26,639 bases of DNA, from positions 1 through 26,639 of the forward strand of contig CAMLRG010000068.1 of the NCBI GenBank assembly GCA_946482335.1, read 5' to 3'. Shown here in pieces: positions 19,566 to 26,639 of this stretch. The notes below the pieces were generated by a model. That model did no database searches and was not told the origin of the DNA. It worked only from the letters and a program-made list of their open reading frames with translations. The translations under genes and the position numbers were made by a program. Numbering within the stretch: the first letter of the stretch is position 1; every line of letters begins with the position of its first letter. This DNA comes from an uncultured Duganella sp. (GTDB taxonomy: Bacteria; Pseudomonadota; Gammaproteobacteria; Burkholderiales; Burkholderiaceae).

Positions 19566-20362
19566 GCCGCCACCTTCCAGCGCGTCCAGCCGCACAGGGC
19601 GGTCAGCAGCGGGATGCCCATTGCGAACAGGGCGATGGTGCGGGTTTCGATCGGGCTGCCCTGCACCGCCTGGAAGGCCATGCTGCCGCCGTAGATGAAC
19701 AGCGGCACCAGGGCGTACAGCGGCGTGACGGCATTGCTGGCGGCCGGCGGCCGGCGCCGCAAGGTGGCGCGGAAACTGTAGATGATCACGAACGACACGC
19801 CCATCCAGCCCAGGAAGCCCTGCAGGGTCTCACCGAACCAGCCGCCGTCGGTCTTGGTCATGATCCACGCCTTCAGCGTGAACACCATGTAGGGGTCGGC
19901 GCCCAGGTCGTAGGCGGTGACGATCATGGCCGCGATGAAGGACATGATGAGCGATTGCAGCGCCGGCGGCGCGCCATCGGTGGGCGCCTGCCAGACGATC
20001 AGGTTGGCGATCACATAGGCCACGTAGCACAGCGCGAACCACATCAGCGGGATGATGAAGGGCACGGCGCCGATGCGCGGCCCCAGCACCTCGGTGTAGG
20101 TGTAGGAACCGAAGAACAGGCCCTGGGTGGCGCCCAGCTGTTCGGCGATCCAGCCCAGCACCACGCCGATGCCGACGAAGCGCAGCGCCGGCGCGGGTCC
20201 GAGCAGGTGGCTTGCGCTGGCCCAGCAGCAGCCGAACATCAGGATCGAACTGAGCACCAGGAGTGCCGTGGTCTCGCCCCAACTGCGGACGGCGAGCACC
20301 GCCAGGAATGCTGCGAGCAGGAGCAAGGTGATGCGGGGCAGTTGGTTCAGCACTGGCTTCAT
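19562..20362 (-). CDS. CruF-like carotenoid biosynthesis protein (DUF422)
   Basis: 266-residue integral membrane protein with about seven or eight hydrophobic segments. The DUF422/CruF signatures are present: GSYTYTEVLGPRIGAVPFII at about 86-105, then LMWFALCYV, and AYDLGADPYMV with GGWFGETLQGFLGW downstream. Characterised CruF enzymes add water across the 1,2 double bond of a linear carotenoid end group. No crtE, crtB or crtI is nearby, so it may act on another isoprenoid or on a carotenoid made elsewhere. It starts 12 bases after the TonB receptor stop with AAAGAGGCG as ribosome binding site, and its stop overlaps the oxygenase start. Family call good, reaction inferred. Confidence 0.85.
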   Translation of the reverse strand: MKPVLNQLPRITLLLLAAFLAVLAVRSWGETTALLVLSSILMFGCCWASASHLLGPAPALRFVGIGVVLGWIAEQLGATQGLFFGSYTYTEVLGPRIGAVPFIIPLMWFALCYVAYVIANLIVWQAPTDGAPPALQSLIMSFIAAMIVTAYDLGADPYMVFTLKAWIMTKTDGGWFGETLQGFLGWMGVSFVIIYSFRATLRRRPPAASNAVTPLYALVPLFIYGGSMAFQAVQGSPIETRTIALFAMGIPLLTALCGWTRWKVAA

Positions 20363-20374
20363 ACGCCTCTTTCT

Positions 20375-22612
20375 TTAGAAGTGGTAGTCGAAACGGATGT
20401 CGAAAGTCCTCGGTTCGCTTGGCACGGACATGCCGAAACTGTCGATCGTGATGGGCTGCACCTTGTTTTCGAGGTTCCTGGCGCGCGCCATCACACTCCA
20501 GCTGGCGCCGTCCGGGCGATAAGCCAGCGTGAAGTCGCTGTGGGTGCGGGCCGGAACCCGGTACTGCAGCAACTGGCTGGAAACGCTGATGTTATAGGCA
20601 GCGCTGCGGCGCGCATTGAGGCCGGCCAACAAGGCGGCGCCCGGCAGGCGGAACGTATGCTCCCATCCCAGGCTGAGCACGGAACGCGGCGCACGGTCCA
20701 GCGGCTCGCCGGCCCAGGACGCCACGCCGTTCGGCCGGTAGGCGACATAGTGCGCATCGAGCAGCGTCAAGCCGTAGCTGAAACTGTCGGCGGAACCCGC
20801 GCGCCACTGTCCGTCCAGCTCCAACCCCTTGACGCTGGCCACGCCGGCGTTCTGGGTCACGAAGCGCGGCGCGCCGGCGACGATGGCGACACCCGACAGC
20901 TGCAAGTTGGTGTAGTCGTAGTTGAAGAGCGCCAGGTTCACGCTGGCGCGCTTGTCCAGGATGCGCGCCTTGACCCCGGCTTCCCAGGACTTCAGCGTTT
21001 CCGGCTGGTAGAACAGGGTTCCGGCCGGGACGGCGACGGCGGCCGGGCATGGGATGCCCAGCGCGCTGGAACCGGCCAGGCAGCCATCGTTGAAGCCGCC
21101 GGATTTATAGCCGGTGGCGATGCTGGCGTAGGCCATGGCCGACGGCGCCAGGTCGTATTCGGCGCCCAGCTTCCAGGTGGTCTTGCTGGTTTCCAGCGTC
21201 GCATTGTTGAGCAACTTGAAGTCGGTGGCCGGGTTGAAGGTCGGCGCTTGCTGGAAATTGGTGGAGCCGACACGCGATTTGTCGTCGTCGGTATGGCGCA
21301 CACCGGCCGTGGCGCGCAAGGCCGGCGTCACGCTGTACGTGAGCTGGCCGAAAACGGCCTTGCTGCGGGCAATGGTTGGACCGTGCGGGAACACATAGTA
21401 AGGCGGCAGTTTGAGCAGCTGCAGGTCGCGGAACACATACAGCTGGTGCGACTCTTCGCGGAAATGGTACAGGCCGGCCTGCGCCTTGAACGGCCCGCTG
21501 CCCTTGGTGGACAGGCGCAGTTCGTGCGAATCCTGGCGCTGCTCGCCCCAGAAGTTTTCGTGCACGCCGATGGAGAGCGTCGGCAGCGCGCGGTAATAGA
21601 AGTTGGCCAGGAAGTCGTGCCGGGTCTTGCGGTGCGAGCCGAGGTAATCCAGCGCGACCGGACCGAGGTCCCAGGACAACTCGGCACCGAAGGCATCGGT
21701 CGACTTATGGCTGTAGCCTTGTTCGAGCTTGGTATTGAAGGGCTTGAAGCGGTTGGTCAGGCGCTCCGCGCTGCTGGCGTCGTACCACACCGGCTTGCCG
21801 GCCGCGATGCCCTGGTAGAAATTGGTGTCCGGCACCACGTTGTCGATATTGCCGGCCTGCCGGGCATGCTCATAGCGCAGCAGGAGCGCAGCGGAAGGGC
21901 CCAGCGCCAGCCTGGCCGACAGGCGCGCCGCGCGGTCGTCGCGGTCCTGGCCCAGCTGGAATGGCGTGTCCTGCCCATTGCGCAGGTAGCTGTCGTGGCG
22001 ATTGACGGCCACGGCGGCGCGCAGGGCCAGCGCGGCAGTGACCGGCACGTTCAGCATGCCGGTCGCCACCCGTGAGCTGTAGTTGCCCAGCGCCAGGCTG
22101 GCCGCGCCCTCCAGCCGCTGGACCGGCGCGTTGCTGATGACGTTGACCACGCCGGCCGTGGTGTTGCGGCCGTACAGCGTGCCTTGCGGGCCGCGCAACA
22201 CTTCGATGCGGTCCACGTCCAGGAAACCGAGGGTTTGCGCCTGCGGGCGGGCGATATAGATCCCGTCCAGCATGAAGGCGGCCGACGGGTCGCCTTTTTC
22301 GGTGGCATCCGAGTTCGATACGCCCCGGATGGTGATGCGCAAGCCATCGGCGGCCCCATCGAGATGCACGTTGGGCAAGCGCTTGCCGATGCCGGCGGCG
22401 TTATCGATGCCCAGCTTGTCCAGCTGGGCACCGGTGAGGACCGACATCGCGACCGGGGTCTGCGATTCGGGCGTGGCGATGCGTTGCGCCGTGACGAGCA
22501 CTTCCGGCAACTGATCTGCAGTTTGGCCATGCGCCCATCCCGGCGCGCCAAGCATGCCGGCGACGGCCGCCGCCAGCAGTGTTGGTCGCAAATGCGCCCC
22601 TTGTTTCGACAT
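20375..22612 (-). CDS. TonB-dependent outer-membrane receptor
   Basis: 745 residues. Signal peptide to about residue 30 (cleavage near AHG-Q), a TonB-box-like LPEVLVTAQR, then a plug domain (about 40-155) with IRGVSNSD, AFMLDGIYIARP and the diagnostic EVLRGPQGTLYGRNTTAG. A 22-strand barrel follows and ends in YHF, with the terminal Phe typical of outer-membrane proteins. These receptors import siderophores, vitamins, sugars or hydrophobic compounds using TonB energy. The start at 22612 has AGGGGA upstream; an in-frame ATG at 22654 would lie upstream of the likely transcription start. It is the first gene of the six-gene operon, so its ligand may be what the oxygenase and kinase handle. No Fur-box or TPP/cobalamin element is evident. 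Confidence 0.93.
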   Translation of the reverse strand: MSKQGAHLRPTLLAAAVAGMLGAPGWAHGQTADQLPEVLVTAQRIATPESQTPVAMSVLTGAQLDKLGIDNAAGIGKRLPNVHLDGAADGLRITIRGVSNSDATEKGDPSAAFMLDGIYIARPQAQTLGFLDVDRIEVLRGPQGTLYGRNTTAGVVNVISNAPVQRLEGAASLALGNYSSRVATGMLNVPVTAALALRAAVAVNRHDSYLRNGQDTPFQLGQDRDDRAARLSARLALGPSAALLLRYEHARQAGNIDNVVPDTNFYQGIAAGKPVWYDASSAERLTNRFKPFNTKLEQGYSHKSTDAFGAELSWDLGPVALDYLGSHRKTRHDFLANFYYRALPTLSIGVHENFWGEQRQDSHELRLSTKGSGPFKAQAGLYHFREESHQLYVFRDLQLLKLPPYYVFPHGPTIARSKAVFGQLTYSVTPALRATAGVRHTDDDKSRVGSTNFQQAPTFNPATDFKLLNNATLETSKTTWKLGAEYDLAPSAMAYASIATGYKSGGFNDGCLAGSSALGIPCPAAVAVPAGTLFYQPETLKSWEAGVKARILDKRASVNLALFNYDYTNLQLSGVAIVAGAPRFVTQNAGVASVKGLELDGQWRAGSADSFSYGLTLLDAHYVAYRPNGVASWAGEPLDRAPRSVLSLGWEHTFRLPGAALLAGLNARRSAAYNISVSSQLLQYRVPARTHSDFTLAYRPDGASWSVMARARNLENKVQPITIDSFGMSVPSEPRTFDIRFDYHF

Positions 22613-22635
22613 GATTTCCCCTGGAGCCCTTGCCT

Positions 22636-22663
22636 TATATAGATATTTTGGCAATATTGTGAA
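22636..22663 (-). promoter_or_regulatory. Candidate sigma-70 promoter of the six-gene operon
   Basis: On the minus strand TTCACA (5 of 6 to -35 consensus) and TATATA (4 of 6) are 16 bases apart in a markedly AT-rich patch (22635-22660) within a GC-rich genome. The implied transcription start is near 22629, giving a leader of about 17 bases. The rest of the 209-base divergent gap holds only a six-pair inverted repeat GCACGC-CGATA-GCGTGC (22750-22766). Confidence 0.45.
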
Positions 22664-22821
22664 GTGTGGCTTGCAAAGATCAAGAGTCTAACAGTTCATG
22701 TGCCTTGGAAACAATGCGATGTAGGCTTTGCCCGACACGAATTCAGTGCGCACGCCGATAGCGTGCCGGGCGCCGCAGGGCAATACTGGCGTTAAGCCTG
22801 AATCAGGAAAAGGAGGGCATC

Positions 22822-23229
22822 ATGCTTTTGCGCAACATAACCATGGCTTGCGCCCTGGCGTGCAGCTGTCTTGGCACGGCAATCGCCGCCGGTGAACCGC
22901 AATATGTGACCGGCGGCGTCGGGATGGAAGAGCGCGGCGAAATGCTGGCCAGCAGGCCCGATTACAACGTGCGGATGACATTTGCGACGCGCGGCAGCGG
23001 CGAATACCGCTCCGATGTGCAAGTCGAGATCGCCGATACCCGGGGCCGTGTCAATCTCAACGCCCGGGATGCCGGGCCGCTGATGTTCGTCAACCTGGAG
23101 CCCGGCCGCTACCGGGTGACCGCCACGGCGGCCGATGGCCAGGTCCAGCGCCGCGAATTGCTGGTGCAACCGGGCCGCAGCAAGGACCTGTATTTCTACT
23201 GGAACGAACCGGCTACGATCGTGCAGTAG
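22822..23229 (+). CDS. Small exported beta-sandwich protein (carboxypeptidase regulatory-like)
   Basis: 135 residues. A signal peptide (about 1-23, ending GTAIAA) is followed by a region with the look of a transthyretin/carboxypeptidase-regulatory fold: MTFATRGSGEYRSDVQVEI, then PLMFVNLEPGRYRVTATAAD and a tail ending in YFYWNE. Such domains sit in the periplasm or on the surface and bind or scaffold; no enzymatic residues are evident. The ATG at 22822 has an ideal AGGAGG at 22811-22816. It is divergent from the TonB receptor and shares its 209-base promoter gap, so joint control is possible. The last 17 bases overlap the end of the convergent PEP mutase-like gene. Exact family not recognised. 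Confidence 0.82.
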   Translation: MLLRNITMACALACSCLGTAIAAGEPQYVTGGVGMEERGEMLASRPDYNVRMTFATRGSGEYRSDVQVEIADTRGRVNLNARDAGPLMFVNLEPGRYRVTATAADGQVQRRELLVQPGRSKDLYFYWNEPATIVQ

Positions 23230-24013
23230 ACATGAGCGCGTTCAGCGGACCGTAAGCGAAGGTCAGTTCGTCGTCGACTTTGCCGGTCTGCTGGAAGCGT
23301 TCCATATAGGCGCGCAACCGGCCCAGCATCACTTCGGCCGGTGCCGAGCCGGCGCTCAGGCGGCGCACGCCCAAGGCGGCCAGTGTTGCCGGCGGCGGCA
23401 GGGTGGCGCGCGCCAGGACGTTGAGCGGCATCGTGGTGCCTTGGGCCAGGGCGGCGATCTCGCCCTCGTCGGTGACGCCGGCCGCAAACAGGCCGTTGGC
23501 GCCCGCTCCTTGGTAGAGCGCGGCGCGGCGCAGGGTTTCCGCCGTGCGCTGGCCCGGTTCGGCCAAGCCCTTCAGGTACACGTCGCAGCGGGCATTGATG
23601 TACAGGTCCACCCCGGCCGCGTTGGCGGCGCCGCGGGCGGCGGCGATCTTGCGCACCAGGAGTTCCGGCGCCGCGTGCCCATCCTCGATATTGATGCCGA
23701 CGACGCCGGCCTGCAGCAGCTGGGTAACGAACCGGCCCACCAGTTCGGGTTCGGCCGAATAGCCGTCTTCGATATCGACGGTCAGCGGCAAGGCGCTGGC
23801 ACGCACGATGTCGCGCACGGTTTCCAGCAGCAGGGCGGTGGGCAATTGCGAACCGTCGCCATAGCCATGGGCCCAGGCCACGGCGGCACTGCTGGTGGCC
23901 AAGGCTTTGGCACCGGCCAGGGCGGCGATGCGGGCGCTGCCGCCGTCCCAGCAATTGGCCAGCAGCAGGATGCCGTCCCGGTGCAGCGCGTGGAATTGGG
24001 TATCGTTGCGCAT
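23213..24013 (-). CDS. Isocitrate lyase/phosphoenolpyruvate mutase superfamily protein
   Basis: 266-residue TIM-barrel protein of the PEPM/ICL superfamily, which makes or breaks C-C, C-P or C-O bonds of 2-oxo acid derivatives using Mg2+. Barrel strands are clear: LLLANCWDGGSARIAALAGA at the start, TVDIEDGYS and GINIEDG (acidic metal-site residues), then INARCDVY and ADGLFAAGV-like GANGLFAAGVTD. The lyase loop KKCGH of true isocitrate lyase is absent, so that activity is excluded; oxaloacetate hydrolase, methylisocitrate lyase-like or phosphonate activity cannot be decided. AAGGAAA precedes the ATG at 24013. On the minus strand TACAAT at 24036-24031 is a possible -10 element. It is divergent from msbA. 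Confidence 0.87.
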   Translation of the reverse strand: MRNDTQFHALHRDGILLLANCWDGGSARIAALAGAKALATSSAAVAWAHGYGDGSQLPTALLLETVRDIVRASALPLTVDIEDGYSAEPELVGRFVTQLLQAGVVGINIEDGHAAPELLVRKIAAARGAANAAGVDLYINARCDVYLKGLAEPGQRTAETLRRAALYQGAGANGLFAAGVTDEGEIAALAQGTTMPLNVLARATLPPPATLAALGVRRLSAGSAPAEVMLGRLRAYMERFQQTGKVDDELTFAYGPLNALMSTARS

Positions 24014-24077
24014 GTGGTGTTTTCCTTAACATTGTAGGGCAGGTCATTCTGCCACGGTTCACCGATTCGTGCTTTGG

Positions 24078-24083
24078 TACAAT
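24078..24083 (+). promoter_or_regulatory. Candidate -10 element for msbA
   Basis: TACAAT lies 31 bases before the msbA GTG. A convincing -35 is not seen. In the same 101-base divergent gap are a minus-strand TACAAT (24031-24036), a five-pair inverted repeat GGCAG-GTCATT-CTGCC (24038-24053) and GGTTG-CC-CAACC (24088-24099), which would fall in the msbA leader. Confidence 0.3.
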
Positions 24084-24114
24084 GCGGGGTTGCCCAACCA
24101 GACCCTGAACCATA

Positions 24115-25935
24115 GTGCAAAGCCGTCAACTCTACGCCCGCCTCCTGAAAGAATTCCTGCCCTATAAATGGGTGGCCCTGGCCACCTTGCTTGGCGTGGG
24201 CGTGGCTTCCCTGACCGACGTCTTGCTGATCCGCCAGTTGCAGAACGTGGTGGATGCCGTGAGCCCGGAGGCGCTGGGCGGCGCGCTGCAGCCAGGCGGC
24301 ATGCTGGGGGCGGTGCGCGGCTGGCTCGACGGCATCCTGCCGTCCGATCCCAAGGCGGCGGTGCTGTGGTCGATCCCAGCGCTGATCATGGCGCTGGCAT
24401 TGCTGCGCATGGTCAGCACTTTTTGCGGCGATTACGGTTCGGCGTGGCTGACCCAGCGCGTGCAAGCCAATGTGCGCGAAAAGATGTTCGCGCGCGTCTT
24501 GCGTTTGCCGAACCGCTACTTCGACCAATCCTCGACCGGCACCACGCTGTCGCGCATCGCTTTCGATGCGACCCAGGTGACGCAGGCGGGCCTGAGCGTG
24601 CTGACCATCGCGGTGCGCGATTCGGTGGCGGTGGCGGGCTACCTGGGATCGCTGTTCCTGATCGACTGGAAGCTGGCCTTGTTCTGCCTGGTGCTGATGC
24701 CCTTGGTGGCCCTGGTGGTCACCATTGCCGCCCGGCGGATGCGGCGCCTGAGCGCCAGTGCCCAGCATGCGATGGGGGAATTGACGCGCGTGCTGGATGA
24801 AAGCATCGGCGGCCAGCGGGTGGTCAAGATCTTCGGCGGCCAGCAATATGAGCAGAAACGCTTCGATGAGGTGGTCAAGCTGAACCGGCAGCTGGCGGTC
24901 AAGCATGCCTCGACGGCCGCCATGAATTCCGGCCTGATCATGGCGCTGGTGGGCGCCACCCTGTCCGCCGTGATCTACTACGCCTTGCTGCGTGCGCGCG
25001 AAGGCGCGCTGACGCCGGGCGCCTTCGTCGCCTTCATCACCTGCCTGATGGCGATGCAGTCGCCGATCAAGAACCTGACCAAGCTCAATGAGCCGCTGCA
25101 GCGCGGCCTGGCGGCCGCGGAATCGGTGTTCGGCCTGATCGATGCGCCGATGGAAACCGACACCGGCACCCGCGCCATTGAGCGGGCCAAAGGCCATATC
25201 GTGTTGGAAGACGTCGGCTTCCGCTATAACGCCGACGATCCGGAAGCGGCGCCCGCCCTGCGCTCGGTGTCGCTCGACATTCCTGCCGGCGAAACGGTGG
25301 CCCTGGTGGGCGGCTCGGGCAGCGGCAAGACCACGCTGGCCAGCCTGCTGCCGCGCTTTTATGACGTGGGCAGCGGCCGCATCCTGCTCGATGGCGTGGA
25401 TTTGCGCGAGTACCGTTTGCCGGACTTGCGCAGCCAGATTGCGCTGGTGAGCCAGGATGTGGTGCTGTTCAACGATACGCTGGCGGCCAATATCGCTTAC
25501 GGCGATCCGGCGCCTGACATGGGACGCATCGAAGCGGCGGCGCGCGCAGCGTATGCGCACGATTTCATCATGCGCCAGCCCTTGGGTTACCAGACCGAAG
25601 TGGGCGAGAATGGCTTGCGGCTGTCGGGCGGCCAGCGCCAGCGCCTGGCCATCGCACGCGCCATCTACAAGGACGCGCCGATCCTGATCCTGGACGAGGC
25701 GACCAGTGCGCTCGATACCGAGTCGGAGCGCCAGGTGCAGGCGGCGCTGGAAAAGCTGATGGAAGGCCGTACCACGGTGGTCATCGCGCACCGCCTGTCG
25801 ACGATTGAAAATGCCGACCGCATCGTGGTGATGGCATCGGGCGCGATTGCGGAGCAGGGCGGGCACGAGGCACTGCTTGCCAAGGGCGGCATCTATGCGC
25901 GCCTGTACCAGACGCAGAAGCAGCTTGACCAGTAA
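24115..25935 (+). CDS. msbA: Lipid A export ABC transporter, permease/ATPase (MsbA)
   Basis: 606-residue half-transporter of MsbA type (E. coli 582). It acts as a homodimer flipping lipid A-core across the inner membrane. Transmembrane domain about residues 18-325 with six helices and the intracellular-loop motif NRYFDQSSTGTTLSRI. Nucleotide-binding domain: Walker A GGSGSGKTT (near 398-406), signature LSGGQRQRL (503-511), Walker B ILILDEA (523-529) followed by TSALD and the H-loop AHRLST. GTG start at 24115 with no obvious Shine-Dalgarno; no better in-frame start is seen. It stands alone rather than beside lpxK or waaA in this window. Its stop and that of the convergent cytochrome gene are directly adjacent. 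A general lipid/multidrug exporter is the alternative, as this fold is shared. Confidence 0.9.
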   Translation: MQSRQLYARLLKEFLPYKWVALATLLGVGVASLTDVLLIRQLQNVVDAVSPEALGGALQPGGMLGAVRGWLDGILPSDPKAAVLWSIPALIMALALLRMVSTFCGDYGSAWLTQRVQANVREKMFARVLRLPNRYFDQSSTGTTLSRIAFDATQVTQAGLSVLTIAVRDSVAVAGYLGSLFLIDWKLALFCLVLMPLVALVVTIAARRMRRLSASAQHAMGELTRVLDESIGGQRVVKIFGGQQYEQKRFDEVVKLNRQLAVKHASTAAMNSGLIMALVGATLSAVIYYALLRAREGALTPGAFVAFITCLMAMQSPIKNLTKLNEPLQRGLAAAESVFGLIDAPMETDTGTRAIERAKGHIVLEDVGFRYNADDPEAAPALRSVSLDIPAGETVALVGGSGSGKTTLASLLPRFYDVGSGRILLDGVDLREYRLPDLRSQIALVSQDVVLFNDTLAANIAYGDPAPDMGRIEAAARAAYAHDFIMRQPLGYQTEVGENGLRLSGGQRQRLAIARAIYKDAPILILDEATSALDTESERQVQAALEKLMEGRTTVVIAHRLSTIENADRIVVMASGAIAEQGGHEALLAKGGIYARLYQTQKQLDQ

Positions 25936-26639
25936 TTATTGGGTGGCCTGCAGCAGGTAGGCCGCCATATCGCGCGCATCGCGTTCCGAAACGCCCAGTT
26001 GCGGCATGGCGCTGCCGGGTTTGTGCTGTTGCGGCGTCCTGATCCAGCTGACCAGGTTCGCTTCATTCGTCGGCAGCCTGCCGGCGATGAAGGCGCGCCG
26101 GGCCAGGCCGTCGAGGTCCGGGCCGACAAAAGTCAGCGGCCCGGTGACACCCGGGATGTGGTGGCAGGACTGGCAGGCATACTGGGTCAGGGCCAGCCGG
26201 CCGCGCTGCAGGTCGGGGGCGGGCAGCGGCAGGGCGCCTGGGGGGCCAGGCCGCGGCGCTGCCGCCGGCTGCGGGATTGCCGCATATTCGGCCGGCGTCA
26301 TCGCCGGCAGCGCACCGAGGAAAGCCACGACATCCCAGAGCTCCTGCTCGCCAAGGTGGAGGCGCCATGCCGGCATCCCGCTCATCTTGATCCCATTTGC
26401 CGTGATCCAGTACATTTCGCGCGGTTTCCAGCGCCGCGCCGCGTCGGTGAGCGGGCCGGGCACCGGCTGCATGCTCATGCCGATGGTGCCTTGTGCGGTA
26501 CCGGGCCCGCCATGGCATTGCTGGCAATGCTGCTGGAAGATCGTGCCGCCGCGCGCGATGGCTTGCGCCGGCGAGCCGTCGTCCCGCGCCACGATGCCGC
26601 GCGCATGGAAGCGCACCGACTGCTGCATGCCGCGCTCGA
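25936..26639 (-). CDS. Diheme cytochrome c (5' end beyond the window)
   Basis: At least 230 residues visible; the frame stays open through the right edge (codons for Glu-Arg-Gly precede the first Met at 26628), and no signal or anchor is seen yet, so the true N-terminus is outside. Two c-type domains: CQQCH at visible residues 35-39 with probable Met ligand in IKMSGMPAW (82 or 85), and CQSCH at 152-156 with Met in GSAMPQLGV. A Pro/Ala-rich linker (about 117-140) joins them. It would sit in the periplasm, possibly membrane-anchored, carrying electrons from a dehydrogenase or to an oxidase. Partner genes are not visible. Convergent with msbA with no gap. Confidence 0.92.
   Translation of the reverse strand, partial: ERGMQQSVRFHARGIVARDDGSPAQAIARGGTIFQQHCQQCHGGPGTAQGTIGMSMQPVPGPLTDAARRWKPREMYWITANGIKMSGMPAWRLHLGEQELWDVVAFLGALPAMTPAEYAAIPQPAAAPRPGPPGALPLPAPDLQRGRLALTQYACQSCHHIPGVTGPLTFVGPDLDGLARRAFIAGRLPTNEANLVSWIRTPQQHKPGSAMPQLGVSERDARDMAAYLLQATQ

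Noticed and set aside
19550..22075. Open frame of about 841 codons on the plus strand across the CruF-like and TonB receptor genes
   Set aside because: Antisense to two well-supported membrane proteins; no motif or ribosome binding site.
22750..22766. Intrinsic terminator at the GCACGC/GCGTGC repeat
   Set aside because: Stem too short, no T-run, and it lies between divergent starts where no terminator is needed.
23213..24013. Isocitrate lyase of the glyoxylate cycle
   Set aside because: Too short (266 residues) and lacks the KKCGH catalytic loop.
23782..25866. Open frame of about 694 codons on the minus strand inside msbA
   Set aside because: Antisense to all MsbA motifs; low-complexity His/Arg/Gln-rich product.

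Overview
The window reads as a chromosomal stretch of a high-GC Gram-negative betaproteobacterium, most likely Oxalobacteraceae (Massilia/Duganella type). The grounds are roughly 65-70% GC in most genes, an MsbA lipid A flippase, a TonB-dependent receptor, a 7TM-DISM hybrid kinase and the overall character of the proteins. The genus is an inference; there is no rRNA or tRNA in the window. Genes are very tightly packed. No stretch over 300 bases lacks a gene, and I see no insertion sequence, phage, CRISPR array or RNA gene.

Layout. (a) 1-2655: 3' part of a large GH35 beta-galactosidase running off the left edge. (b) 2652-6613, minus strand: LysR regulator, SDR-family protein, PoxB-like thiamine-diphosphate enzyme and a small YCII protein. 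(c) 6784-7863: a lone multi-pass membrane protein of unknown function with lower GC. (d) 7895-9227, minus: ribonuclease Z followed by a small cupin. (e) 9400-13510, plus: a three-gene, start/stop-overlapped operon of a secreted SGNH/GDSL hydrolase, a single-pass protein of unknown function and an 802-residue Lnt-like nitrilase-fold N-acyltransferase with an unusual C-terminal extension. (f) 22612-13542, minus: a six-gene operon of TonB-dependent receptor, CruF-like (DUF422) membrane protein, MpaB/Lcp-type (DUF2236) oxygenase, 7TM-DISM hybrid histidine kinase with HPt, REC-GGDEF diguanylate cyclase and acylphosphatase. (g) 22822-24013: a small exported beta-sandwich protein converging on a PEP mutase/isocitrate lyase superfamily protein. 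(h) 24115-25935: msbA. (i) 25936-26639, minus: a diheme cytochrome c running off the right edge.

The most interesting element is operon (f). Its genes abut or overlap by 1-7 bases, or are 12 bases apart, so they were probably selected as one unit. The best-studied relatives of two of its enzymes act on isoprenoid double bonds: CruF hydrates carotenoid end groups, and Lcp and MpaB oxidatively cleave polyisoprene or farnesyl chains. They are joined to an outer-membrane importer, a sensor kinase with a complete His-Asp-His relay and a diguanylate cyclase that is the natural acceptor. I infer an isoprenoid-linked uptake, modification and sensing system feeding into cyclic di-GMP. I know of no description of such a system, but the substrate is a guess. 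Operon (e) is a second candidate: a dedicated secreted hydrolase and acyltransferase pair outside the usual lnt context.
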